From an uncultured Burkholderiales bacterium (lineage in GTDB: Bacteria; Pseudomonadota; Gammaproteobacteria; Burkholderiales; Burkholderiaceae_C): a stretch of 64,000 nt of DNA. Below are positions 45,670-55,915 of the stretch, piece by piece. A program made the position numbers and the translations under genes. Each line of letters opens with the position of its first letter. Position 1 is the first letter of the stretch. The notes beneath the pieces are model-generated. The model was given only the letters and a program-made list of their open reading frames with translations. It was not told the DNA's origin and ran no database searches. Where the stretch lies: assembly GCA_937873395.1 (NCBI GenBank), contig CALMYH010000034.1, positions 1 to 64,000 of the forward strand, read 5' to 3'.

Positions 45670-46586
45670 AGACCCTCAGACCCTCGTCAGAGGTCAGGAG
45701 CTACCTGACCGGCCTGCAGGACCGCATCATTTCGACGGTGGCCATGGTCGATGGCGGCCAATTTCTGATCGATCCCTGGAAGAAGCCGGCCGGCGAAATG
45801 CTGCAGGGCGACGGCATCACCCAGATTCTGGAAGACGGCGCTGTCTTCGAGCGGGCCGGATGCGGGTTTTCGCATGTGCGCGGGCCTCGTTTGCCGCCGT
45901 CCGCGACGCAGCACCGGCCCGAGCTGGCGGGAGCTCCCTTCGAGGCCATGGGTGTGTCCCTGGTGTTCCACCCTCGCAATCCTTACGTGCCGACGGTGCA
46001 CATGAACGTGCGCATGATTGCCGCCACCCCGGCCGGTGGCCCGGCCGTGTGCTGGTTCGGCGGCGGCATGGACCTGACCCCCTACTATGGTTTCGAGGAG
46101 GACGCCGTCCATTTCCACTCCACCTGTCGCAAGGCCCTGGACCCCTTCGGCGTCGACAAGTATCCGCGCTTCAAGCGCTGGTGTGACGAGTACTTCTATC
46201 TCAGGCACCGCAACGAGCAGCGTGGTGTCGGAGGGGTGTTCTTCGACGATTTTTCCGAACTGGGCTACGAGGGCAGTTTTGCCATGATGCGTTCCGTGGG
46301 CGACGCTTTCCTGGACGCCTACCTGCCCATCGTCGATCGCCGTCGCGACATCGACTATGGAGAACGCGAGCGTAGCTTCCAGTTGTATCGACGCGGGCGT
46401 TACGTCGAGTTCAACCTGGTCTGGGACCGGGGTACACACTTCGGTCTGCAATCGGGCGGGCGCAGCGAATCCATCCTGCTGTCGATGCCCCCGCTGGTGA
46501 GCTGGTCCTACAACCGGCAGAGCCTGCCAAGCACACCGGAGGAACGACTGTACCGCGAGTTCCTGGTGCGCCGGGACTGGGTCTGA
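45666..46586 (+). CDS. hemF: Oxygen-dependent coproporphyrinogen III oxidase
   Basis: A 306-residue aerobic enzyme converting coproporphyrinogen III to protoporphyrinogen IX. Signatures: [64 protein letters not shown] and the C-terminal [18 protein letters not shown]. The frame is open far upstream, but ATG 45666 follows an AAGGAAA site and starts where homology starts. Confidence 0.96.
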   Translation: MKTLRPSSEVRSYLTGLQDRIISTVAMVDGGQFLIDPWKKPAGEMLQGDGITQILEDGAVFERAGCGFSHVRGPRLPPSATQHRPELAGAPFEAMGVSLVFHPRNPYVPTVHMNVRMIAATPAGGPAVCWFGGGMDLTPYYGFEEDAVHFHSTCRKALDPFGVDKYPRFKRWCDEYFYLRHRNEQRGVGGVFFDDFSELGYEGSFAMMRSVGDAFLDAYLPIVDRRRDIDYGERERSFQLYRRGRYVEFNLVWDRGTHFGLQSGGRSESILLSMPPLVSWSYNRQSLPSTPEERLYREFLVRRDWV

Positions 46587-47218
46587 TGGCAACGTTCCCG
46601 ATGCAGCGCGTGGGCATGTTCGGCGGAGCCTTCGATCCGCCGCACCTGGCGCACCGGCGCCTGGCCGAGACCGCGCTGACCCAGCTGGGTCTGGATCGCC
46701 TGCACGTGATTCCCACCGGTCAGGCCTGGCACAAAGCGCGTGTGCTGTCCGCAGCGCCCCACCGACTGGCCATGTGCGAGCTGGCGTTCGGCGATCTGCC
46801 GGGTGTCAAGATCGACGACCGGGAAATCCGGCGCAAAGGCCCCAGCTACACCGCCGACACGCTCGCAGAGCTGCGGGCGCTCTATCCGAATGCCCGGCTG
46901 TACCTGATTCTCGGCGCCGACCAGCTGCTTTCGTTTCGCAGCTGGGTACGTTGGCAGGAAGTTCTGGAGCAAGCCCGGCTGGCCGTGGCCGACCGTCCGC
47001 TGGACGAGACCGCCACCGAACAGGGTGATCGGGCGGTGTGTCCTGACCTTTCGGAGGTGGACCTGCCCTTCGAAGCGCTGCACATGCCGGCCTGGCGCCT
47101 GAGCGCCACCGCGGTGCGCCAGCGGGCCGCCAGCGATGCCCGCTCGATCGGCCAGATGGTGCCCGAGGCCGTGTCAAGCTATATTTCACAACATTCCCTT
47201 TATCCGACCAGCTCATGA
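46586..47218 (+). CDS. nadD: Nicotinate-nucleotide adenylyltransferase
   Basis: A 210-residue NAD-synthesis enzyme. [19 protein letters not shown] holds the nucleotidyltransferase HxGH-like site (here PPHLAHR); [25 protein letters not shown] and the C-terminal [10 protein letters not shown] (ISSTxIR equivalent) complete the pattern. The ATG overlaps the hemF stop by one base (TGATG). Confidence 0.95.
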   Translation: MATFPMQRVGMFGGAFDPPHLAHRRLAETALTQLGLDRLHVIPTGQAWHKARVLSAAPHRLAMCELAFGDLPGVKIDDREIRRKGPSYTADTLAELRALYPNARLYLILGADQLLSFRSWVRWQEVLEQARLAVADRPLDETATEQGDRAVCPDLSEVDLPFEALHMPAWRLSATAVRQRAASDARSIGQMVPEAVSSYISQHSLYPTSS

Positions 47219-47979
47219 CCAGCGAATCCACCTCAAAGAAACAACTCCAGCGCCTGCAGCGCGCCATCGTCGACGGCTTGGAGGACGTCAAAGGTCAGGA
47301 CATCGTGGTCTTCAACACCGAAGAGCTCTCTCCTCTGTTCGAGCGCGTGATCGTTGCCAGCGGCACATCGAACCGCCAGACCAAGGCACTGGCGGCCAGT
47401 GTGCGGGACAAGGTGCGCGAAGCCGGTTTCGACAAGCCCCGGATCGAAGGCGAGGACAACGGCGAGTGGATCATCGTCGACTGTGGCCAGGCGGTGGCCC
47501 ACGTGATGCAGCCCGTCATTCGCCAGTACTACCGGCTGGAAGAGATCTGGGGGGCCAAGCCGGTTCGTGTGCGCCACGGCACGGCCAAGCCGACCTCGGC
47601 ACCTGCGCCTGCCGCCCGCAAAAAGGCCTTGACCGCTCCTGCCGCCGACCGCAGCCCGACCGGCAAAGCAGCGGCTGCGCCCAGGACGGGCGCCCGTTCG
47701 GCACGTTCCGCTCCGGTAGCGGTGGCGGCCCAGCCGGCGCCGGCGCGCAAGAAGGCGCCCGCCCGAACCTCAACCAGGCAGGCGGCTTCTTCCGCGGCAG
47801 GCAAAACACGCTCCTCGGGAGGGGCCACCGCAGCCAAATCGAAGGCGGCACTGCCCAAGCTGGTGGTCAACAAACCCAGGCCGGCGGCCAAGCCCACGGC
47901 GGCCAAGCCCGCTGTGACCAAATCGGGCGCTGCCAAGACGGCGGCGCGCAAGTCCGCCGCCAACAAGAAGGTCTCATGA
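47215..47979 (+). CDS. rsfS: Ribosome silencing factor with long basic C-terminal extension
   Basis: RsfS binds uL14 and blocks subunit joining. The ~115-residue core is normal ([68 protein letters not shown]). Residues ~120-254 form a low-complexity Ala/Lys/Pro/Arg tail resembling histone H1/AlgP or PhaM tails, more than doubling the usual length. The start overlaps the nadD stop by four bases and its stop overlaps rlmH likewise. Confidence 0.93.
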   Translation: MTSESTSKKQLQRLQRAIVDGLEDVKGQDIVVFNTEELSPLFERVIVASGTSNRQTKALAASVRDKVREAGFDKPRIEGEDNGEWIIVDCGQAVAHVMQPVIRQYYRLEEIWGAKPVRVRHGTAKPTSAPAPAARKKALTAPAADRSPTGKAAAAPRTGARSARSAPVAVAAQPAPARKKAPARTSTRQAASSAAGKTRSSGGATAAKSKAALPKLVVNKPRPAAKPTAAKPAVTKSGAAKTAARKSAANKKVS

Positions 47980-48443
47980 AGCTGGTGGTCGTGGCGGTCG
48001 GGCAGCGCATGCCCGACTGGGCACAGACCGCCTGTGACGACTACGCCCGGCGCTTCCCGCCCGACCTGCGGCTGGAGGTCCGTACCGTCAAGACGGAGCC
48101 TCGGGGCACCAAGACACGCGAAGTGCTGCAGGCCGCCGAGCGCGAACGTATCCAGGCGGCACTGCCCAAAGGCTGCCGGCTGGTGGTGCTGGACGAGCGT
48201 GGCACGGCGCTGGGCACCCGGGACCTGGCTGCCCAGTTGCTGCGCTGGCAACAGGCGGGCGACGACGTGGCCCTGGTGATCGGTGGGCCGGACGGACTGG
48301 AACCCGCGTTCCGGGATTCTGCCCACCAGCGCATCCGGCTTTCCGATCTGACCCTGCCCCATGCCCTGGCCCGCGTCCTGCTGCTGGAACAGCTGTACCG
48401 CGCCTGGTCGATCAACACCCATCACCCCTACCACCGCGAGTGA
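47976..48443 (+). CDS. rlmH: 23S rRNA (pseudouridine1915-N3)-methyltransferase
   Basis: A 155-residue SPOUT methyltransferase, full length. SAM-site [17 protein letters not shown] and the C-terminal knot [31 protein letters not shown] are typical. Its start ATG 47976 overlaps the rsfS stop (ATGA). In the usual rsfS-rlmH gene pair, both act on the large ribosomal subunit. Confidence 0.97.
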   Translation: MKLVVVAVGQRMPDWAQTACDDYARRFPPDLRLEVRTVKTEPRGTKTREVLQAAERERIQAALPKGCRLVVLDERGTALGTRDLAAQLLRWQQAGDDVALVIGGPDGLEPAFRDSAHQRIRLSDLTLPHALARVLLLEQLYRAWSINTHHPYHRE

Positions 48444-48477
48444 GTCAGGGGCCCAGTCAGCTTTTCCCACCGTACCC

Positions 48478-49095
48478 ATGAGCGCCTTCATCTATCTGGC
48501 TTCCCAGAGTCCGCGCCGGCGCCAGCTGCTGGAGCAATGGGGGGTGCGCTGCGAACCTCTGCTGCCAGAAGCGGACGAGGATGTGGAGGCGCTGGAGGCT
48601 GTCAGGCCCGGGGAGGCGCCAGCCGTGTATGTGCGTCGGGTCACGCAGCTCAAACTGGAGGCGGCGCTGGTGCGTTTGCGGCGGCGAGGCCTGCCCCTGG
48701 CACCGGTGCTGTGTGCTGACACCACCGTCGCACTGGGGCGGCGCATTCTGGGCAAACCCGCCGATGCGGCCGATGCCCGCCGTATGCTCGCCGAGCTGTC
48801 GGGGCGGCGCCACCGGGTGCTGACCGCCGTGTCGGTGGGGCGCCCCGGCATCCGCACGGACAGGTCCTGGCAGGCCGTGTCGGTGTCCACGGTGCGCTTT
48901 GCCCCGCTGAAGGCGGCCCAGATCAGCCGCTATGTGCGTTCGGGCGAGCCCGAAGGCAAGGCCGGCGCCTATGCCATCCAGGGCCGTGCGGCACTGTGGA
49001 TCGACCACATCAGCGGCAGCCACTCCGGCATCATGGGTTTGCCTGCGCACGAAACCGCGCAGCTGCTGGCCCAGGCCGGACTCCGGATAGACTGA
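48478..49095 (+). CDS. maf: Maf family nucleoside triphosphate pyrophosphatase
   Basis: A 205-residue Maf protein hydrolysing non-canonical or modified NTPs. Signature [19 protein letters not shown] at the N-terminus; [25 protein letters not shown] and [13 protein letters not shown] in the centre; [31 protein letters not shown] near the C-terminus. ATG 48478; no strong ribosome site. Between rlmH and rng in the same orientation. Confidence 0.94.
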   Translation: MSAFIYLASQSPRRRQLLEQWGVRCEPLLPEADEDVEALEAVRPGEAPAVYVRRVTQLKLEAALVRLRRRGLPLAPVLCADTTVALGRRILGKPADAADARRMLAELSGRRHRVLTAVSVGRPGIRTDRSWQAVSVSTVRFAPLKAAQISRYVRSGEPEGKAGAYAIQGRAALWIDHISGSHSGIMGLPAHETAQLLAQAGLRID

Positions 49096-49102
49096 GGGCA
49101 GC

Positions 49103-50662
49103 ATGGCACAGGACATTCTGATCAACTGGGCGCCGCAGGAGACCCGGGTCGCGGTGGTGGAGCAGGGCGCCGTTCAGGAGGTGCACCTGGAGCGCACGCT
49201 CGAGCGTGGTCTGGTCGGCAACATCTACCTCGGCAAGGTTTCGCGTGTGCTGCCGGGCATGCAGTCGGCTTTCATCGACATCGGGCTCGATCGTGCGGCC
49301 TTTCTGCACGTGGCCGACCTGATGCCCAACATCGCGGCCAAGCATGCGGCGCCCCGAGAACGCGCCGCGGCCGAGCCGAAAACCGTGGAGAACGGACAGG
49401 AGGGCGAGGCGGCCGCCGGTGCGGCCCGCGTGCTGGCCCCCAATCCGGTGCTGCCGATCGAGCGGCAGATCTTCGAGGGGCAGGCGCTGATGGTGCAGGT
49501 GCTCAAGGACCCGATCGGGACCAAGGGGGCCCGGTTGACGGCACAGATCAGCATCGCCGGGCGGCTGCTCGTCTTCCTCCCGCAGGACAACCACATCGGC
49601 GTTTCACAGAAGATACCGACAGCACAGCGCGAGGCACTGCGGCAGCGGGTGCTGCGGCTGGTCACACCGCCGGACGGACAGCCGTCCGGCGGGTTCATTC
49701 TGCGCACCAACGCCGAAGACGCCAGCGACGAAGAACTGGTGGAAGATGTCGCCTATCTGCGCAAGACCTGGCTCCGCATCAAGGAATCGGCCACTCGCCT
49801 GCCCGCGCCTTCGCTGCTGCACGAGGACCTCAACCTGATGCAGCGCGTGTTGCGCGACCTGGTCAGTGCCGACACGCAGTCGATCCGAATCGATTCGCGC
49901 GAACAGTTCGGCCAGATGCAGACCTTTGCGCGGGAGTTCATGCCCGACACCCTGGGCAAGCTGCAGCTGTATGCGGGCGAGCGGCCGATCTTCGACCTGT
50001 TCAACATCGACGAGGACATTGCGCGGGCCCTTGGCCGGCGGGTCGATCTCAAGTCGGGGGGCTATCTGGTCATTGACCAGACCGAGGCCCTGACCACGGT
50101 GGACGTCAACACCGGCGGGTTCGTCGGTGCGCGCAATTTCGACGACACGGTGTTCCGCACCAATCTGGAGGCCTCGCAGGCGATTGCGCGCCAACTGCGC
50201 CTGCGCAACCTGGGGGGCATCGTGATCGTCGATTTCATCGACATGACGCGCGAGGAACACCGCGACGCGGTGCTGACCGAGTTCCGCAAGCAGCTGGCTC
50301 GTGACCGCGTCAAGACCATGATCGGGGGTTTCTCGCAGCTGGGCCTGGTGGAGATGACCCGCAAGCGCACCCGCGAGTCCCTGGCCCACATGCTCAGCGA
50401 GCCCTGCGCCGCATGTGGCGGCAAGGGCTCGGTCAAGACGCCGCGCAGCGTCTGCTACGACATCCTGCGCGAGATCCTGCGCGAGGCGCGGGCCTTCAAC
50501 CCGCGCGAGTTCCGCGTGGTCGCGTCCCCCCAGGTCGTCGAGCTCTTCCTCGACGAGGAGAGCCAGCACCTGGCGGGGCTGTCGGACTTCATCGGCAAAC
50601 CGATCTCTCTGCAGAGTGAAGGTCGGATGACCCAGGAGCAGTACGACATCGTGCTGCTGTGA
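49103..50662 (+). CDS. rng: Ribonuclease G
   Basis: A 519-residue endoribonuclease of the RNase E/G family, lacking the long RNase E C-terminal scaffold. The S1 domain appears at GLVGNIYLGKVSRVLPGMQSAFIDIGLDRAAFLHV. The DNase I-like catalytic core shows TVDVNTGGFVGARNFDDTVFRTNLEA and GGIVIVDFIDM, and the zinc-link motif CAACGGKGSVKT is present. Processes 16S rRNA 5' end and some mRNAs. Starts seven bases after maf. Confidence 0.96.
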   Translation: MAQDILINWAPQETRVAVVEQGAVQEVHLERTLERGLVGNIYLGKVSRVLPGMQSAFIDIGLDRAAFLHVADLMPNIAAKHAAPRERAAAEPKTVENGQEGEAAAGAARVLAPNPVLPIERQIFEGQALMVQVLKDPIGTKGARLTAQISIAGRLLVFLPQDNHIGVSQKIPTAQREALRQRVLRLVTPPDGQPSGGFILRTNAEDASDEELVEDVAYLRKTWLRIKESATRLPAPSLLHEDLNLMQRVLRDLVSADTQSIRIDSREQFGQMQTFAREFMPDTLGKLQLYAGERPIFDLFNIDEDIARALGRRVDLKSGGYLVIDQTEALTTVDVNTGGFVGARNFDDTVFRTNLEASQAIARQLRLRNLGGIVIVDFIDMTREEHRDAVLTEFRKQLARDRVKTMIGGFSQLGLVEMTRKRTRESLAHMLSEPCAACGGKGSVKTPRSVCYDILREILREARAFNPREFRVVASPQVVELFLDEESQHLAGLSDFIGKPISLQSEGRMTQEQYDIVLL

Positions 50663-50938
50663 GGCACGGGCGCTCTGCCCGGTTGCCCCCGGCAGACCTG
50701 GCGCGATATCTTCCCTGCCGTCCGAACGGGCTGCTCCGCCGACCGGGAGCCGGACGTTCATGCTTGTGCGGGGAACTATTGCCGCGCACTGCACTCAGTT
50801 GCCCAGGTCGTGTGGCCTCCCTGACTTGTCTACAACCGTAACGCATTCCATACAAATGCCGCCCGGAACCCGCGCTTGCCCTCCGCTATCATCGAAAGAG
50901 CATTCCTGACCGCAGCCTGATCGCAGCCGGACGCCCCC

Positions 50939-52279
50939 ATGACCTCAGCATCCACCCACACCATGCCGGATTCGCCACGAACCGACACTTCTCTCCTGCC
51001 GCGACGCCGCCATCTGTTGGGGGCAGGTTTGATGCTTCCGGTGTCGGCGACACTTCCCTTCCAGGCGTATGCCCAGTTTCGGGTGGAGGTTGCCGGCGCC
51101 GGTGCCACGCGCCTGCCGTTCTCCGTTGTCCGTTTCAGGGGCAACGACAGCGCCAGCGAAGACATCGCGGCCATCGTGCGAGCCAACCTGGAGCGCAGCG
51201 GTGTGTTCCGTTTCGTCGACCCCGCTGCCGGTATGCTGGATGAGAACTCCAGGCCGGACGTGTCTCTGTGGCGGGACAGGGGGGCCGATTCTCTGGTGGT
51301 CGGCAGTGTCACCCGGCTGGCCGATGGCCGTTTCGATGTCCGCTTCCGGCTCTGGGATGTGGTCCGGGCACAGGACCTCGGCGGCCTGAGCTTTCCGGTC
51401 GGGCCGAACGATTTGCGGCTGGCCGCCCACCGGGTGTCCGACGACGTTTACGAAAAGTTGACCGGAGAAAAGGGTGTCTTCTCCACCCGTATCGCCTATG
51501 TCACCAAGACCGCCAACCGCTACAACCTGTGGGTGGCCGATGCCGACGGACAGGGTGCCCGATCGGCCCTGAGCAGTCCCGAATCCATCATTTCACCGAG
51601 CTGGTCGCCCAACGGAGCCCAGTTGGCTTATGTCTCCTTCGAAGCCCGAAAGCCGCTCATCTACGCGCACGAAATCGCCACGGGGCGTCGCCGTTTGCTG
51701 GCCAATTTCCGCGGTTCCAACAGTGCACCGGCCTGGTCGCCAGACGGTTCACAAATCGCGCTGGCGCTCACACTTTCGGGCAATGCGCAGGTCTATGTCA
51801 TGCCTGCCACGGGCGGCGAGCCACGCCGTTTGACGCAATCGTCGGCGATCGACACCGAGCCGGTCTACAGCCCCGACGGCAAACACATCTTTTTCGTCAG
51901 TGACCGGGGTGGCTCGCCCCAGATCTACCGGATGACACCCCAGGGGGGGGATGTCCAGCGCATCACTTTCACCGGCAATTACAACGTCTCGCCCGCGCCC
52001 AGTCCCGACGGTCGCTGGTTGGCCTACATCTCGCGCGTCAACGGGGCTTTCAGGCTTCATGTGCTGGAGTTGGCCACAGGACGGGCCACCGCGCTGACCG
52101 AGACGGCGGCCGACGAAAGCCCCAGCTTTGCGCCCAACAGCCGAATGATCATGTACGCCACCCGCGAGGGCCGCCAGGAGGCTTTGATGACCACCACGGT
52201 GGACGGCCGCATCCGTACCCGGCTGGCCGGGGCCACGGGCGAAATTCGCGAGCCCGACTGGGGGCCGTTCAGTCGCTGA
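50939..52279 (+). CDS. tolB: Tol-Pal system beta-propeller protein
   Basis: A 446-residue periplasmic protein. A signal region with RRRHLLGAGLMLPVSATLPFQAYAQ is consistent with export. An N-terminal domain (VVRFRGNDSASEDIAAIVRANLERSGVF) is followed by a six-bladed propeller with repeats such as ISPSWSPNGAQLAYVSFE, SAPAWSPDGSQIALALT and EPVYSPDGKHIFFVSDRGG. First gene of tolB-pal-cpoB. tolQ, tolR and tolA are not adjacent. The 276-base leader upstream holds no other gene. Confidence 0.95.
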   Translation: MTSASTHTMPDSPRTDTSLLPRRRHLLGAGLMLPVSATLPFQAYAQFRVEVAGAGATRLPFSVVRFRGNDSASEDIAAIVRANLERSGVFRFVDPAAGMLDENSRPDVSLWRDRGADSLVVGSVTRLADGRFDVRFRLWDVVRAQDLGGLSFPVGPNDLRLAAHRVSDDVYEKLTGEKGVFSTRIAYVTKTANRYNLWVADADGQGARSALSSPESIISPSWSPNGAQLAYVSFEARKPLIYAHEIATGRRRLLANFRGSNSAPAWSPDGSQIALALTLSGNAQVYVMPATGGEPRRLTQSSAIDTEPVYSPDGKHIFFVSDRGGSPQIYRMTPQGGDVQRITFTGNYNVSPAPSPDGRWLAYISRVNGAFRLHVLELATGRATALTETAADESPSFAPNSRMIMYATREGRQEALMTTTVDGRIRTRLAGATGEIREPDWGPFSR

Positions 52280-52375
52280 GCTTCGTCCGATTCGCCTCAT
52301 TTTTCCGGTTTCCCCCTTGTGTCTGTTCCCCTTGTTTCTCCTTCATTCACCTCACTGAACCGAAAGGGCCTGTCC

Positions 52376-52954
52376 ATGAGCAACGTCACCCGCCCCCTCC
52401 CGACCGACCTGAAAACCCCCCGGTCTGCCCGCTGGCTCCAGATTGCCGGCGCCGTCCTGATCGCCACAGCGCTGGGCGCCTGCAGCTCGGGCGTCAGGCT
52501 CGACGGTGCCCAGGTTGAAGACCGTGCCACCCAGACCGGGCAGGCTGGTCAGGGCAGCGGCGCGGATGCCCGTGCCGTGGCCAGTGTTGACGTGCCCTCC
52601 AGCGCCGACCCGGCCGCGATGGCTGGCCTGGCCCGCATTGTGTACTTCGACTTTGACAGCTACGTGGTGCGGTCCGATGCCACCAGCACCCTCGAAGCGA
52701 ATGCCCGTGTGCTGAATGCCGACCGTTCGCGGCGGGTGGCGCTCGAAGGACACACCGACGAGCGCGGCAGCCGTGAGTACAACCTGGCCCTGGGTCAGCG
52801 CCGTGCCGAAGCGGTGCGCCGATCCCTCTCGCTGCTCGGGGTGAGCGATGCCCAGATGGAGGCAGTGAGCTTTGGCAAGGAACGGCTGGCCGCGGCCGGC
52901 TTCGATGAAGCCGCACACGCCCAGAACCGCCGCGTCGAAATCAGCTACCGGTGA
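52376..52954 (+). CDS. pal: Peptidoglycan-associated lipoprotein
   Basis: A 192-residue outer-membrane lipoprotein. Start ATG 52376 after AAAGGG. A lipobox (TALGAC) gives Cys at about residue 36, preceded by an unusually long basic n-region. The OmpA-like peptidoglycan-binding domain follows: IVYFDFDSYVVRSDATSTLEANARVL, GHTDERGSREYNLALGQRRAEAV, SFGKERLAAAGFDEAAHAQNRRVEI. It works with TolB to link the outer membrane to peptidoglycan. Confidence 0.96.
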   Translation: MSNVTRPLPTDLKTPRSARWLQIAGAVLIATALGACSSGVRLDGAQVEDRATQTGQAGQGSGADARAVASVDVPSSADPAAMAGLARIVYFDFDSYVVRSDATSTLEANARVLNADRSRRVALEGHTDERGSREYNLALGQRRAEAVRRSLSLLGVSDAQMEAVSFGKERLAAAGFDEAAHAQNRRVEISYR

Positions 52955-53736
52955 ACACCATGCCCCATGAGTTGATGCGACGACCGCTCGCCGTCTGTGC
53001 CCTGGTTCTGGCCACAGCCTGGCCGTGGCACGCCCAGGCCTTCTTCGGTGACGATGAGGCGCGCAAGGCCATCATTGACCTGCGTCAGCGCTTCGAAGCC
53101 CACCGTCAGGCCGCCGAGGCAGAGTTGCGGCAATCGAACGAGGCCCGTTCGCAGGCCAACCGCTCGATGCTCGAGCTCGCTGCACAGATCGAGGAGCTGC
53201 GGGGCGAAATCGCACGACTCAGGGGGCAGAACGAACAGCTGGCTCGCGAGCTGTCCGAACTTCAGCGGCAACAGGCTGATGTGCGTCAGGGGCTGGAGAG
53301 TCGGCTGCGGCAGGTGGAGCCCCTGCAGGTGTCCCACGATGGGCTGACTTTCACCGCCTTGCCGGCAGAACAGGCGGAGTTCGAGGAGGCCCTGGCCGTT
53401 CTGCGCCGGGCCGACTTCGCCGGCGCTGCTGCGGCTTTCCAGGCCTTCCTGACCCGCTATCCGTCCAGTGGGTACCTGCCGTCTGCGCTCTATTGGCTGG
53501 GCAATGCGCATTACGCCGCCAAGGCGTACAAGCCGGCGCTGGACAGCCACAGCCGGTTGGCGGAGCAGTTTCCCCAGCACCTGCGCACGCCCGAGGCCAT
53601 GCTGGCCATGGCCAACAGTCACACCGAGCTGAAGGACGCGCGTGCGGCCCGGCGCATGCTGGAAGAGCTGGTCAGACGACACCCCCAGTCGGAAGCGGCT
53701 GTGGTGGCCCGCGAGCGCCTCTCGCGCATGCGCTGA
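52951..53736 (+). CDS. cpoB: Cell division coordinator CpoB (YbgF)
   Basis: A 261-residue periplasmic protein. Signal peptide ending near AQAFF, then a coiled coil at about 40-115 (MLELAAQIEELRGEIARLRGQNEQLARELSELQRQQ), and C-terminal TPR repeats (FEEALAVLRRADFAGAAAAFQAFLTRYP; ALYWLGNAHYAAKAYKPALDSHSRLAEQFP). GTG 52951 overlaps the pal stop (GTGA); ATG 52960 is an alternative. Confidence 0.94.
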   Translation: MNTMPHELMRRPLAVCALVLATAWPWHAQAFFGDDEARKAIIDLRQRFEAHRQAAEAELRQSNEARSQANRSMLELAAQIEELRGEIARLRGQNEQLARELSELQRQQADVRQGLESRLRQVEPLQVSHDGLTFTALPAEQAEFEEALAVLRRADFAGAAAAFQAFLTRYPSSGYLPSALYWLGNAHYAAKAYKPALDSHSRLAEQFPQHLRTPEAMLAMANSHTELKDARAARRMLEELVRRHPQSEAAVVARERLSRMR

Positions 53737-53817
53737 GGATCGTTCACGGCTCCCCGCCTGACTCGGCGTCAGCCGTGCAGGCCGTGGGTTCGCGCGGCTG
53801 AACCTACAATCTCGGTG

Positions 53818-54930
53818 ATGGACATCGCTGAGCTTCAATCGACACAACATCTCGTGCTATGGGCCGCCTTTGGCGTCGCGGCCGTCTTTGGCTTCATCGC
53901 CCAGCGCACGCATTTCTGCACGATGGGCGCGATCAGCGACATCGTCAACATGGGCGACTGGACCCGCATGCGCATGTGGGCCATGGCGGTTGGGGTGGCC
54001 GCCATCGGCTTCTACGGGCTGGCCTGGCTCGGTGTCATTGACAGCAGCAAGACCATCTACACCGGCGCCAGGGTGATCTGGCTTTCGGCCCTGGCCGGCG
54101 GCGCGCTGTTCGGGTTCGGCATGGTGCTGGCATCGGGTTGTGGCAGCAAGACACTGGTGCGTATCGGGGCTGGCAGCCTGAAGTCGTTGGTGGTGTTTTT
54201 CGTGATGGGGTTTGCGGCATTCGCGACCTTGCGTGGCATGTTTGCCGTCGTTCGGGTCAACACGGTCGACCAGGTCGCCTTCGAGATCGGTGCCGGCGGC
54301 TCAGTGCCGGCCTGGCTGGCCGCCCTCACGGGCTGGGACGCGGGTGTCAGCGGGCTGGCGGCGGCCCTGTTCATCGGTGGTGCCCTGGTGCTCTGGGCCC
54401 TGGCGGGTGAGGGCTTCCGCTCAGCCAACAACCTGCTGGCCGGCCTGGGCATCGGGCTCGTGATCGCCACCATGTGGTGGGTGAGCGGGCACCTGGGATT
54501 TGTCGAGGAGCATCCGGAGACGCTCGAGAGTGTCTACCTGGCCACCAACACCGGACGCATGGAGTCGCTGACCTTCACCGCACCCATGGCCTACGCCCTG
54601 GACTGGATCATCTTTTTCAGCGACACCTCGAAAGTGCTGACGCTCGGTGTGGTGACGGTGTTCGGCGTGGTGGTGGGCGCCTTCGTGCAGGCCATGATCG
54701 GTCGCGAGTTTCGCTGGGAGGGTTTCCGCAGCACGCAGGACACGGCTCTGCACCTGGTCGGAGCCGTCTGCATGGGCGTGGGCGGTGTCACCGCCTTGGG
54801 CTGCACCGTGGGCCAGGGTCTGTCCGGGCTGTCAACGCTGAGCCTGGTCAGCATGATCGCGGTCGCTGGCATCGTGGTTGGCGCGGTGCTGGGGTTCCGC
54901 TTCCAGATGTGGTTGCTTGAACGCGAATGA
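53818..54930 (+). CDS. YeeE/YedE family transporter (sulfur-compound uptake type)
   Basis: A 370-residue membrane protein with about ten hydrophobic segments and duplicated YeeE/YedE halves. Conserved cysteines lie in AQRTHFCTMGAISD, VLASGCGSKTLVRIGAGSLKSL and GVTALGCTVGQGLSG; in the thiosulfate transporter TsuA such cysteines relay the substrate. No SD is visible, and TACAAT at 53805-53810 lies seven bases before the ATG, so the mRNA may be leaderless. The stop overlaps the tcdA start by four bases. Confidence 0.88.
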   Translation: MDIAELQSTQHLVLWAAFGVAAVFGFIAQRTHFCTMGAISDIVNMGDWTRMRMWAMAVGVAAIGFYGLAWLGVIDSSKTIYTGARVIWLSALAGGALFGFGMVLASGCGSKTLVRIGAGSLKSLVVFFVMGFAAFATLRGMFAVVRVNTVDQVAFEIGAGGSVPAWLAALTGWDAGVSGLAAALFIGGALVLWALAGEGFRSANNLLAGLGIGLVIATMWWVSGHLGFVEEHPETLESVYLATNTGRMESLTFTAPMAYALDWIIFFSDTSKVLTLGVVTVFGVVVGAFVQAMIGREFRWEGFRSTQDTALHLVGAVCMGVGGVTALGCTVGQGLSGLSTLSLVSMIAVAGIVVGAVLGFRFQMWLLERE

Positions 54931-55778
54931 CGGAAGCGAGGGCCACCGGCCAGCCGGATGCCGGCGATTTCGAGCGCCGTTTCGGCGGTCTGCGGCGCCT
55001 GTACGGTGCCGAGGGCGCACATGCGATTTTTGACGCCCATGTGGTCGTGGTGGGCATCGGTGGCGTGGGTTCCTGGGCCGCAGAAGCGCTGGCGCGCAGC
55101 GGCGTGCGGCGCCTGAGCCTGGTCGATCTTGACCATGTGGCGGAATCCAACATCAACCGACAGGTCCATGCGACCGGGACCACGCTGGGCATGGCCAAGG
55201 TACAGGCCATGGCCGATCGGATTGCGCAGATTCATCCGACCTGTGTGGTTGATCGGGTCGATGCCTTTGCCGGGCCGGACAACTGGTCCGATCTGATGAC
55301 GCAACTGGTGCCGGACCTTGCCGCCGAACGCCCCGCCTTGATCGATGCCTGCGATCAGGTACGCGCCAAGGAAGCCATCGCGGCCTGGACACTGCAACAC
55401 GCTTCCATGCTTGTGACCGTGGGGGCGGCGGGGGGCAAGCGTCTGCCTCAGGCCACCGAAGTCGGCGACTTATCCGAAGTCACCCACGACCCTCTGCTGG
55501 CCCGCCTACGGCAGCGTCTGCGCAAATACCACGGAGCGGCCCGTCAGGGGCACATCGGTGTGGCCTGCGTGTTCAGCCGGGAGTCGGTGGCCGGACCGGA
55601 TGCGAGCTGCATGGTGGAGAGTCCGGACGGCTCTCTGAACTGCCACGGCTACGGCTCGGTGGTCAGTGTCACAGCCAGCTTCGGTCTTTGCGCCGCCGGT
55701 GTGCTGCTCAACGCACTGGCCCGCGGTTCCTCGAAAATATCGGAACGATCGATGAAGGTGCGTAAAAACACGCTATAA
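54927..55778 (+). CDS. tcdA: tRNA threonylcarbamoyladenosine dehydratase
   Basis: A 283-residue E1-like enzyme cyclising t6A37 in tRNAs. N-terminal RRFGGLRRLYG, adenylate-forming Rossmann motif VVVVGIGGVGSWAAEALARSGV, LVDLDHVAESNINRQVHAT, and DACDQVRAKEAIAAW are visible. Cotranscribed with the YedE-type gene (ATGA overlap). tRNA-Lys(TTT), one of the ANN-decoding tRNAs carrying t6A, lies just downstream; this may be coincidence. Confidence 0.94.
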   Translation: MTEARATGQPDAGDFERRFGGLRRLYGAEGAHAIFDAHVVVVGIGGVGSWAAEALARSGVRRLSLVDLDHVAESNINRQVHATGTTLGMAKVQAMADRIAQIHPTCVVDRVDAFAGPDNWSDLMTQLVPDLAAERPALIDACDQVRAKEAIAAWTLQHASMLVTVGAAGGKRLPQATEVGDLSEVTHDPLLARLRQRLRKYHGAARQGHIGVACVFSRESVAGPDASCMVESPDGSLNCHGYGSVVSVTASFGLCAAGVLLNALARGSSKISERSMKVRKNTL

Positions 55779-55822
55779 TCTGAGGCTTCGCAGCAAGCTG
55801 ATTTTTCAGGGCGCTGCAGAGT

Positions 55823-55898
55823 GGGACGTTAGCTCAGTTGGTAGAGCAGCGGACTTTTAATCCGTTGGTCGTGGGTTCGAATCCCTCACGTCCTACCA
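55823..55898 (+). tRNA. tRNA-Lys (anticodon TTT)
   Basis: A 76-nt cloverleaf with acceptor GGGACGT/ACGTCCT, anticodon loop CTTTTAA, T loop TTCGAAT and an encoded CCA. Its 3' end marks the left boundary of the integrated element that fills the rest of the window and is the likely attachment site. Confidence 0.97.
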
Positions 55899-55915
55899 AA
55901 AAATCGAAATGAATC

